A DNA stretch of 64,000 nt from Mactra quadrangularis (lineage: Eukaryota; Mollusca; Bivalvia; Venerida; Mactridae). The notes beneath the pieces are model-generated. The model searched no databases and was not told the DNA's origin. It worked only from the letters and a program-made list of their open reading frames with translations. This document shows, one piece after another, positions 43,976 through 54,292 of the stretch (position 1 is its first letter; every line of letters starts with the position of its first letter). The translations under genes and the position numbers were made by a program. The stretch is from the NCBI GenBank assembly GCA_025267735.1, contig CM046297.1:15650011-15714010 (forward strand). Reading direction: 5' to 3'.

Positions 43976-46540
43976 TAAGGTTTATCATGTCCTAGACACT
44001 GGTCAACTCAAATGATATATGACTCTGTGATGTGTTTGCATGTTTTTTTTTTATATTTTTTACTTTGATTTTGTCATTTTTGTTTTCTTTTTTTAACAAT
44101 AATAATGCAATAAAGGTAATTTTTAATCTTGAATTTTTTCTTGTAGGTTGTTTTTTGCAGTTGATGTAGTTTTTTTGCAATTTAAGGTTTTACATGCGAT
44201 AGACACTAGGCACTGGTCAAATGGAGATTGGTTGATATGACTTGGTCACGGAGTCTTACCTCTCCAATTGATGTTAACGGAGTCGGTGATGTGTTAGCAT
44301 GTCTTTTTTTCTATTTTTCTTTTCCTTTGTTAATTTTCTTTTATTTTTTCATCATTAATTTTGCTAGTAGGTTATTTTTTTAATTTTAATTTTTTTTGTA
44401 GGTTATTTTTTGTTAATTTTCTTTTTTCATCATTAATTTTGCTAGTAGGTTATTTTTCTAATCTTAAATTTATGCTTTTTGTTATTTTTTTGTTAATTTT
44501 CTTTTGTTTTTTCATCATTAATTTTGCTAGTAGGTTATTTTTCTTATCTTAAATTTTTGCTGTAGGTTATTTTTTTCTAGTTTATGTAGGTTTTTTTTCA
44601 ATTTAAGGCTTTACATGCGATAGATACTAGGCACTGGTCAAATGGAGATTGGTCGATATGACTTGGTCATGGAGTCTTACCTCTCCAATTGATGTTAACG
44701 GAGTCAATGATGTGTTAGCATGTTTTTTTTTCCTATTTTTCTTTTCCTTCTTTAATTTTCTTTTCTTTTTTCATCATTAATTTTGCTTGTAGGTTATTTT
44801 TTTAATCTTAAATTTTTGCTGTAGGTTATTTTTGTTAATTTTCTTTTTTCATTATTAATTTTGCTAGTAGGTTATTTTTCTAATCTTAAATTTTTTGCTG
44901 TTTGTTATTTTTTTGTTAATTTTCTTTTCTTTTTTCATCATTAATTTTGCTAGTAGGTTATTTTTCTTATCTTAAATTTTTGCTGTAGGTTATTTTTTTC
45001 TAGTTTATGTAGGTTTTTTTTTCAATTTAAGGCTTTACATGCGATAAATACTAGGCACTGGTCAAATGGAGATTGGTCGATATGACTTGGTCATGGAGTC
45101 TTACCTCTCCAATTGATGTTAACGGAGTCAATGATGTGTTAGCATGTTTTTTTTTTCCTATTTTTCTTTTCCTTCTTTAATTTTCTTTTCTTTTTTCATC
45201 ATTAATTTTGCTTGTAGGTTATTTTTTTAATCTTAAATTTTTGCTGTAGGTTATTTTTGTTAATTTTCTTTTTTCATTATTAATTTTGCTAGTAGGTTAT
45301 TTTTCTAATCTTAAATTTTTGCTGTTTGTTATTTTTTTGTTAATTTTCATTTCTTTTTTCATCATTAATTTTGCTAGTAGGTTATTTTTCTTATCTTAAA
45401 TTTTTGCTGTAGGTTATTTTTTTCTAGTTTATGTAGGGTTTTTTTTTTTCAATTTAAGGCTTTACATGCGATAGATACTAGGCACTGGTCAAATGGAGAT
45501 TGGTCGATATGACTTGGTCATGGAGTCTTACCTCTCCAATTGATGTTAACGGAGTCAATGATGTGTTAGCATGTTTTTTTTTCCTATTTTTCTTTTCCTT
45601 TGTTAATTTTCTTTTCTTTTTTTATCATTAATTTTGCTAGTAGGTTATTTTTCTAATCTTAAATTTTTGCTGTTGGTTATTTTTTTGTTAATTTTCATTT
45701 CTTTTTTCATCATTTATTTTGTTAGTAGGTTATTTTTCTAATCTTAAATTTTTGCTGTTTGTTATTTTTTTGTTAATTTTCTTTTCTTTTTTCATCATTA
45801 ATTTTGCTAGTAGGTTATTTTTCTTATCTTAAATTTTTGCTGTAGGTTATTTTTTTCTAGTTGATGTAGGTTTTTTTTCAATTTAAGGCTTTACATGCGA
45901 TAGATACTAGGCACTGGTCAAATGGAGATTGGTCGATATGACTTGGTCACGGAGTCTTACCTCTCCAATTGATGTTAACGGAGTCAATGATGTGTTAGCA
46001 TGTTTTTTTTTCCTATTTTTCTTTTTCTTTGTTAATTTTCTTTTCTTTTTTTATCATTAATTTTGCTAGTAGGTTATTTTTCTAATCTTAAATTTTTGCT
46101 GTTGGTTATTTTTTTGTTAATTTTCTTTTCTTTTTTCATCATTTATTTTGTTAGTAGGTTATTTTTCTAATCTTAAATTTTTGCTTTGTTATTTTTTTGT
46201 TAATTTTCTTTTCTTTTTTCATCATTAATTTTGCTAGTAGGTTATTTTTCTTATCTTAAATTTTTGCTGTAGGTTATTTTTTTCTAGTTTATGTAGGTTT
46301 TTTTTCAATTTAAGGCTTTACATGCGATAGATACTAGGCACTGGTCAAATGGAGATTGGTCGATATGACTTGGTCACGGAGTCTTACCTCTCCAATTGAT
46401 GTTAACGGAGTCAATGATGTGTTAGCATGTTTTTTTTCCTATTTTTACTTTTCTTGTAATTTTTCTTTTCTTTTCTTTTTTTTATCAATTATTTTGCAAG
46501 TAGGTTATTTTTTTAATCTTAATTTTTTGCTGTAGGTTAT
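43976..46540 (+). repeat. ~425-bp satellite, about six units, with sub-repeats
   Basis: The landmark TACATGCGATAGATACTAGG recurs at 44191, 44612, 45036, 45463, 45892 and 46319, periods of 421-429 bases. A diverged partial unit lies at 43.98 kb. Each unit has a complex ~130-base part (CACTGGTCAAATGGAGATTG, ACGGAGTCAATGATGTGTTA) and a T-rich part made of ~60-75-base sub-repeats (TCATCATTAATTTTGCTAGT, AGGTTATTTTTCTAATCTTA). The units are nearly identical, so the array is young or homogenised. Confidence 0.95.
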
Positions 46541-48735
46541 TGTCTTGTCAATCACTTACAAAGTCATTTGTTTTTGTTTTGAACATTTTTAATGTTCATT
46601 GTTGAATGATAGTTTTAATCACAGGTGAATTCTACTTATTTTTGTTTTTAGTAAAAGCAAGCTATATATTTAGGCTTATTTAACTGTATTTTACAAGTAA
46701 AATTCATATTTTGTTATATCTAAGTGTAGTTACTATTTTTTTATGATAAATGTTAATGTTATAACTTAAAGTTAGTAAACTATTGTTTTTTATGGAAGGT
46801 TTTATGAGTGAAAGACATTGCACGGACATCTTGACTCATCGTCCGGGAAAGCACCTGTCATTGTTCTGGACACTCAATTGTTACGGGTGGTCAGTAGGTC
46901 TTATACTTCCTTGTTGCTCATTGTAGTAATCGGGAGGTATATTTTTCGCCGGTCAGCATGGCTAAGACAGTACTGGTAGTTCAATTTGTCTTGTCAATCA
47001 CTTGCAAAGTCATTTTGTTTTTGTTTTGAAAACTCTTAATACATGGTTTAATATTTTTTCATTAAAATGTGACAATAGTTTTAAATCAATGTGTAATTCA
47101 TTATGACTTGGTAATCGGCACTTTCACTACAACTTATCTCTTGTGTTTTTTAAGTTGGTTTGATATTATTTCCTGGAACATTGTTTCAATGCATTCTATA
47201 TTTTTGTATTAAGATAGAAGCAATTAATGAATAATTGGATTTCAATTTTATAGGGTTATTTTGATTTAATTTTATTTTGAAAAGTATATTAATCTGAAAT
47301 TCAAAGGTTTCAATGTCAATTACCTTAAGGGTTTAAAATTTGTCCATTTTCTTCAATAATCATTCCCTTCAAAATGCAAGATCCACATTTTTTTCTTGTT
47401 TTAACATAATTAACCTAAATTATTGTTTGAACTTATGTGAGCTGTCATGGCTCTTTTCTGAAATGTTCTACTACAGTATGAAGTCTGCACAACCAACAAA
47501 GCCAGAAACAAATCACTTTATTTGTACACAAAGTGTCTATTTTTGTTGGAATTCTCTTTTTATCTTGATAGTTGTTCTAAAAATTGAAAATTGGTCCAAA
47601 CTCTTGGTTTAAGCAATCTTGTTTTTATACATTATTCACATTTTACCTTACCTATTTCATGTCATTGTTTCTTTGTCTAATGAATGTATGTCAGAATTTA
47701 ATATTGTGATTATACAAACATAATCTTAGTGATAAAAATATCTTTATATATATAGAAGTAAAATAATTATTTCTCTCTTACACTGACACATATGTGGCTG
47801 GTGTACAAATTACTTATTCTGAATATATTCAACAGTTTTTTCCTTTGACCATACCAAATAGCTTCTTTGCTTACACATACTACATGTACCAAGTCATGCC
47901 CTACCTTACCCTGCATCATGAAAAACTGTTTTGACAAGCATTCTATCCTAGTTATCTTTTTACAAGCCCCTATTTGACTCACGCAGCAAATACACATGTA
48001 TACACTTTGAAAAAAAAACACTCTTTATAATAATTGCAGGCACAACAAAATCATTTACTTGTACAAAAACATGCCAGTATAACATAAAAAATCTACATAT
48101 GATGTATTTACAGACTCAATCTGTTAACTCAATTGGTTGAACATCTTAGATAGATAGATTAATTTCCACATAGTATACATGTATATACACTTGTACTAGA
48201 AATTAAAACATTTACAGTAAAAATTTCATAATGCAAAATTCTTGTCCATGATATGCACACCAAGGCCAAAGTGTTCCATTGTGAACACATTGTTGTTCTC
48301 TAGTGTCCGTTATATTATCATAATTCATGTCACAAACTTCTGGCACAAAATATGTATGTTTCTGGGTCTATCTCTCTAAAATTGTAGTAAGTTGGTATGC
48401 ATTCATTTTATTTTAACTTCACAAGAAACAGTTTTTCCCGGTTTCTCTTCTCTGTTATTATCTATTTCAGGTTGAAGTTATTACTTGAGATATTTTGGAG
48501 ACACAAGACGATTTGGATGACAGTCCATAGTATCTAGGATAAAAATTCAGTAACAGTAAGATTGATCATATTGCTGTAGTTTTCATCTTACTGTTTGCAT
48601 TACTGGAGTAAGATTATATTATCTGCTGTTACTGCTTACTTCACATCCATACCATAACAATTCTTTCTAATTAGGACTCTCTAGATGGAAAAAGGTTGAC
48701 ATGCTTCATAAACATTAGGAGTAAGATGATAGTGC
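46541..48735. other. AT-rich spacer with one ~60-bp direct repeat
   Basis: TCTTGTCAATCACTTACAAA near 46550 recurs as TCTTGTCAATCACTTGCAAA near 46988, with the same downstream phrase. Otherwise there are only chance frames; no exon is recognised. Confidence 0.45.
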
Positions 48736-48746
48736 TATATATTGAT

Positions 48747-49455
48747 TAATGCTGTCACAATACGCCAGAAGTGTATCGCGTTATATTGCGAAGTGTTAGC
48801 ACCATAATGCGATACGTACCACAATATATTGCTATGCAAACAAAAGACATGGCTGCATAATATTTTTGTTATAGGATTTTGTAGGGTAATTGCCTGTAGC
48901 AGACTAAAGCAAAAACTAGACATTTTTAGAGTTATAGGAACTTTCCAAACGAACCTAAGCTTAAATCAAATGATGTTTGTTTGTTTTGTTGGGTTTAACG
49001 CCGTAGCAAGGCATTGTATAGGTCATATAACGATGGTCAGTCAACCTACTCACTGTTGGTGGAAAGACTAATTCGCTGTTAACCAATTACTAAGCACATA
49101 CTTTCATCCGTGTCTGACAACTGCCCTACATAATTTAGAATCATTGGTAGGAGGGAGAATGGCCTAAGATATAATTTCATGACCAAGCTCCACGAAAGTA
49201 TGCCCTGCCCAGAAATCAAACCCTTGACCCCTCGATCAGTAGACTTACTCACTACTAACTTGGGCTAGCTGGGCAGATTAAAGCATGGAAAACTAACATT
49301 TCGCTACTTTCATTTGGCAAAATGAAAAATCTTTCAATGAGAATAAAAAATATCACTAAAAACCATTACATTTAATTTGTATTGGGGTACGTATTGCTGC
49401 AGCTGCATATTGCAATATACCGGTATACCATTACATGTATATCGTGAAAGCCCTA
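48747..49455. mobile_element. hAT-like non-autonomous element with nested SINE
   Basis: The left end (TAATGCTGTCACAATACG, ATGCGATACGTACCACAATA) is imperfectly inverted at the right end (GGGGTACGTATTGC, ATATCGTGAAAGCCCTA). The flanks ATATTGAT (48739-48746) and ATATCGAT (49456-49463) agree in seven of eight bases, as expected for an 8-bp hAT duplication. A family A SINE occupies the middle. Confidence 0.65.
48975..49272 (-). mobile_element. tRNA-derived SINE, family A, nested in a hAT-like element
   Basis: Left: the shared tail (GTTGGGTTTAACGCCGTAGC, ATAGGTCATATAACGATGGT). Right: the complement of a tRNA head (ATCAAACCCTTGACCCCTCG, ATCAGTAGACTTACTCACTA). Confidence 0.8.
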
Positions 49456-49513
49456 ATATCGATACAATATCGATACTTTGGACCCTGACATATATGGTGA
49501 CCCAGCACGAAAT

Positions 49514-50160
49514 ATTGTGATACGACCCCGACATTCATAATCAGGGGAAGTAATTGTATTTTTAGTATTTACATGGTTGCTGTATTCGTCCCAATCTCTC
49601 ATACAGAGTTGTCGATCCTTACAGTGATCTATATCTCTGTAAACGTCTCGGGTTTTACAAGATTCTTGTAAAATAGTAATATAATTTAGATTTTGTATCT
49701 AAAGCGTAATTCGTCTTTAATATATATTATCTCAAATTTTTACGTGAAATATAATTTTATTACAGGCGAAATCCAATTTTTAAAGAGTTATATTTACAAG
49801 AACTATTTTCTTGTGAAACGTCTTCCTATTCTGAGTAATTTGGCTTTCTTACTCATCCGCAAAAAATGTCAACAATAGATGATATTGCTAAAAATTATGA
49901 CAAAAATTTAGTGCTAAGGGACTGTCAACGACAAGCCTTTGAACATCTACAAGACAATAAAGGTGATCTGTTATTTAGTTTGTCTGTTGCGTTTGGACAA
50001 AATTAAAAAATTGTCACATGATCGTTTTAAACGATCACGTGTTTGGGACTACTTTCGTGACATTAACAGAGATAAAGATCACTGTAAGGATCGACAACTC
50101 TGTATGAGAGATTGTATTCGTCCAAGAAATATGATTTCTGTGGCTGTTTGTTTAAAGGGG
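49514..50160. other. Unassigned sequence
   Basis: There are chance frames only. TGTTTAAAGGGGTTCGGTAC at 50145 leads into the minisatellite. Confidence 0.35.
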
Positions 50161-50164
50161 TTCG

Positions 50165-50270
50165 GTACAACACAACACAGTCATGGACATCTCAACCTGT
50201 GGACGTCTCAACCCGAAGTTTGGACAACTCAATCCACAGTTTGAGACATCTCAACCCTTGGACAACCCAT
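50165..50270 (+). repeat. GGACAACTCAACCCGT minisatellite, locus 3
   Basis: Imperfect units: GGACATCTCAACCTGT, GGACGTCTCAACCCGAAGTT, GGACAACTCAATCCACAGTT, GAGACATCTCAACCCTT and GGACAACCCATG. Confidence 0.7.
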
Positions 50271-50491
50271 GATCATAAATAAAAGAAAATGTAAATTTGC
50301 AATAACTATCCGTATCATATCCTATCATAGAGTGTCTTCTTTTGTATTGATACACAACATATTGTGTGATGACAGTATCGTCTCATCCCTAATAAACATG
50401 CTATATGTACCCTCCTGGCAATTATTTAAATAAGTCAGTACCATGTAGATAAGTTGGATGTAGACTATGTACACTGCCCTCCAAAAGTTTT

Positions 50492-52920
50492 TTATACCCC
50501 CGCAAACGAAGTTTTCGGGGGTATACTGGAATCACCCTGGTGGTTGGTTGGTTGGTTGGTTGGTTGGTTGGTTGGTTGGTTGGTTGGTTGGTTGGTTGGT
50601 TGGTTGGATATGTGGTCTGTCCCAAAAAATTAATACATTTGTAGTATGTTTATTTCTTAATGTATTTATATAGAAGCTGTTATATACCATGATTTAATGG
50701 TGTATACAAAACTCATGTAACTATGGAAACATATCTCACTTGTTTAAATATTTAATTGCGTTATATATTTTAAATCTAATTAGATAACTGTATAGTTTGC
50801 TTTTTTTTCTCAATAGATTTTTTTCTTATCTTTTTTTTATAGAATTTGCACAGGCGTTTACAGTTGATGTTTATATGCATGTTATATCAATTCAAATTCA
50901 AAATGGCCGACTTGCGGCCATCTTGAATTCTTTTTAATTTAGTTTAATTACTGTATGCTTATTTCTCAATAGATTTTTTCTTAACTAATTTGGATAGAAT
51001 TTTGCACAGGCGTTCACAGTTGATGTGTACATACACTTTAACTCAATTCCAATTCAAAATGGCGGACTGGCTGTCATCCTTTTTTCAAAATTAATACAGT
51101 CTTATTTTGACTTATTACCATACATATTTTGAAAAGAAATTGCATACAAGTTCTCACTAATACAGTTGATCAGTATGACTATTCTTCATCAATTTATATT
51201 CAATATGACTGACTGGCAGCCATCTTGAATTTTTATTTAAATTACTGTATAGTACATGTATGGTTTTTTTTACTCAATTTTAGCCAAATTTCGCTCCAAA
51301 GTCTTTATTGATGTAGTTGACTCGTACATGGATTTACTCTGGATACAAATTCATTATGGCAGACTGGCAGCCATTTTGACTTTGTTTAAATATTTGTATA
51401 GTAAGCTTCTTTCATTACCAATTTCTTCTTGCTGAAGTCTGATTGATTTATTGATTGATTAATTGGGTTTTACGACTTATTAATGCAAAAATGTCATACA
51501 TTTGTATTACACCGAAAACAATTGATGATACTATTACTTCAATAGAGGTATGAATGTGTTAAATTGGTATGACCAATTCTACATCGCAAAATCACTATTT
51601 TATCTCGGCGATTAGAAAATATGATGGTACAGACTCAATAAGTTCTTTAAGTGAGTTAACTTTAAAATGTTTGTCACGGATGTATTTAAGATCCTGGCAG
51701 TCAAGGAGAACGTATTTGACATTGAAATGCTCGTCACATGGTATACATTTAGGTGCTTTCTTTCTTTTGAGAAAGTATGAATGTGTTAATATAGTATGAC
51801 CAATTCTACATCTCGTAGTAACTATATATTTATCTCATTGATTAGCAAATATTATTGACGAAGATGAATCAAGGGTTTATGGCTTTATGTCATGTAACTT
51901 ATTAAATATAGCATTAGTCCACATTGTTTGCCATTTTGAGTTGCTGAAGTCTATTATGTACTGCTACTTTTATCAAATTCTTATTTTTGAACTTTTTTTT
52001 TGATGTATTGATATTTTATCAAATTCATAATGGCTGATTGGCAGCCATTCTGAGTTTTTCTTTTTAAAAAGCAAATGATTTGATAATTTTTGTACAGACT
52101 TTGAGAAAGTAAGCAATTGTTTAAGTTGATGTGCTTGACATTTTCTTAAGTGGAATTCAAAATGGCTTACTGGCAGCCATGTTGAATTTTCTAATATCTT
52201 GTACAGCAAACTTCTTTTTTTCTCACCTTATTTTGATAAAATTGTGCTGACAAATTCTTGTTGATGAAATTTTTATATGTATTTATTTTTTATGTATTTC
52301 AATGGACCAATTAGTAGCCATCTTGATTTTTTCTGTAATGTTGTGAAGAAAACATCTTATTTCGTTATAGCTACATGAGATTTTATATATTATTTTAACT
52401 ACTACTGTGAAAATAATTATCTGTAATTTAAGCTTTCTTATGTTTTTTTTGTGAAATTCTTGATACAAGATATTGTAAATACTAATTGTTTGATTTATAT
52501 TGTGTACATTGCTGACTACCATTTTTACAATTGCCTTATTTTTTACTTATTTATAAAAAAATTACAAACACATTCTACATTTTGCTCATCTGGTTACAAC
52601 ATACTCATGATGAGTTTAAATGAGATCACTCTTTGTCTGTTGTTCCACTTTACATTTATAATGACCAAATGGTGTTCATTTTCATGTAAAAAATCATTTG
52701 AAATATGACAACTCTGTTCATTTTGCTTTTTCATAAATCTACAGTGAATTACACTGTAATTTGCTGTTTATTTCCAATTTGATATTTGCATCCTATTCTT
52801 TTTATGGTTTTTATGTTTCTTACAACATTTAACCTTTTGGACTTCACAATGTTGACTTGCTTTTATCTTGAAATGTTGCTGTTGCGGGGGTATTTTCGCC
52901 ACTGGTGGCAGTTCTAGTTT
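50492..52920 (+). mobile_element. Helitron-like element type B with diverged tandem core
   Basis: It begins TTATACCCCCGCAAACGAAG with the inverted arm TTCGGGGGTATACTGG, then a (GGTT)n microsatellite (50541-50607). Diverged ~130-155-base repeats follow, marked by AAAATGGCGGACTGGCAGCC-like phrases at about 50902, 51057, 51210, 51354, 52028 and 52158. It ends with the arm GCGGGGGTATTTTCG, the hairpin GCCACTGGTGGC, AGTT and CTAGTTT. A LINE fragment (51.44-51.88 kb) is inserted in it. Confidence 0.8.
51440..51880 (-). pseudogene. LINE C-terminal fragment inside type B element
   Basis: The minus strand reads RCRIGHTILTHSYFLKRKK, then a Cys/His knuckle (CIPCDEHF, VKYVLLDCQDLKYIR) and SLKELIESVPSYFLI before a stop, the usual end of jockey/CR1-type LINE proteins. 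Part of the sequence (GTATGACCAATTCTACATC) is duplicated about 240 bases apart. Confidence 0.75.
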
Positions 52921-53427
52921 CACAATACAATGAATTAAATTATTACTACATCCAAGTCAGCTATATGAGCCAAAGTAGTCTCTTGGTGCAATCTGAATAA
53001 AACCTGATATCAAATTTTCCCCTCACAAAGTCAATTATTTTACCTATGACAATAGTCTTTATGTAAAATACTGGTTTTAACGATAAAATTGTTTGATGAC
53101 CCCTGACAACCTGCTAGCAAATACATGTATTTGATTTTGGCAAGTTAAACATAATTATAGCTGGTTGTCCAACCTACTTTGAAAATTAATGTTTAGTCCT
53201 GACCAAGGATCATTGAATTTGAAAGAATTTGTTGATATATTTAATTCAAAGATTTTTTTTTTCAGATCTGAAACATTTCAGAAAAGATAAGTTCATTGAT
53301 CTGCTGTAAATACATGTATGTCAAAATTAATGGTTGATATAACTATTGTTGGTTTCTGTTCTGGTTTACATACAAGACAGTTGAAGTCTTATGTGAGTAT
53401 TATATTGTTTTGATTGCTTGTTCATTA
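52921..53427. other. Unassigned AT-rich spacer
   Basis: No gene or known repeat is seen between the type B and the next type A element. Confidence 0.4.
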
Positions 53428-53612
53428 TTATACCCCCGCTTCGAAGAAGAGGGGGTTATACTGTTTTACCCTTGTCCGTGCGTGCGTGCGTCCGTCCGTC
53501 CGTTACAAAATTTCCGTCGCAGTTTTCTCAGCAACTATATCATGCAGCAGCCTAATACTTTGCATATTGCTTCATCCCATAGTCCCATATGGTGTAAAGC
53601 GATTTCATGTCG
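53428..53612 (+). mobile_element. Helitron-like element type A, copy 3, 3' truncated
   Basis: It is the same as the complete copies up to GTAAAGCGATTTCATG, then breaks. The 3' arm and hairpin are missing. Confidence 0.85.
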
Positions 53613-54292
53613 TTCTGTGCCACGGCCGTTTTAGCGTTACTGAAAATTGTCGCGGAAAACGAAATAAATTAACGTTGTGGTATTGTTTACAGTTTTTCGT
53701 GCAGTAAAAATGGCAATACTTTTTTATGTTAGTGTCATTATTTTTATTAAAAGCGTTTTTGTTTGTATTACTGCTTTTTAACAGTATTATTTGGAATAAA
53801 CTTTGAACAATCTGCACGCTAAATATGTTTCAACTACAGCCGTTGGGTCGATTCAGATGAATTTTGTATAACCCGAAGTAAATTTTAAAAGTCCAAACGG
53901 ACTGTTTTATACTTTATTTCAAAACTTTCATTCTACTGCCGAGCTAGTTAATATAATTTTCCGAATGACTGACAAGACAATTTATCGACTTGGGCACCGG
54001 CCTTGTAGACTTATTCGCTGACCGCTATTGACGGATTGTTGGAATTAACTTTTACATCGTATTGTTGCGATAAACAATTGCAAATAACTTTTAACGCATT
54101 GTTGCAATAAACTACTTATGCATTTTGGCCTCATAAACCGTTTTAAAAAAAAGTAAAGCTAAGTCTGGATATCTTGAAACCATAATAAGAACAATCACAC
54201 GACATTGACATGATCTTATCATATATTTAGTTAAATGTACAAGAATAAAAAGCACCAAAAATAAAACAAGTAATTTTCAATGAATTTCAATC
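53613..54292. other. Downstream flank of the piggyBac-derived gene
   Basis: It begins TCTGTGCCACGGCCG (53614), inverted at 57157-57166 (GTGGCACAGA, with CGGTCGGTG before it). This may mark the borders of a 3.55-kb element, but no target duplication is visible. The rest is AT-rich. Confidence 0.35.

Noticed and set aside
43992..44552. Lysine-rich or Phe-rich frames in the 425-bp satellite
   Set aside because: They are produced by T-rich sub-repeats and vary with run length.
50422..50673. Open frames of repeated PTNQ or GWLV
   Set aside because: They are translations of the (GGTT)n microsatellite in the type B element.
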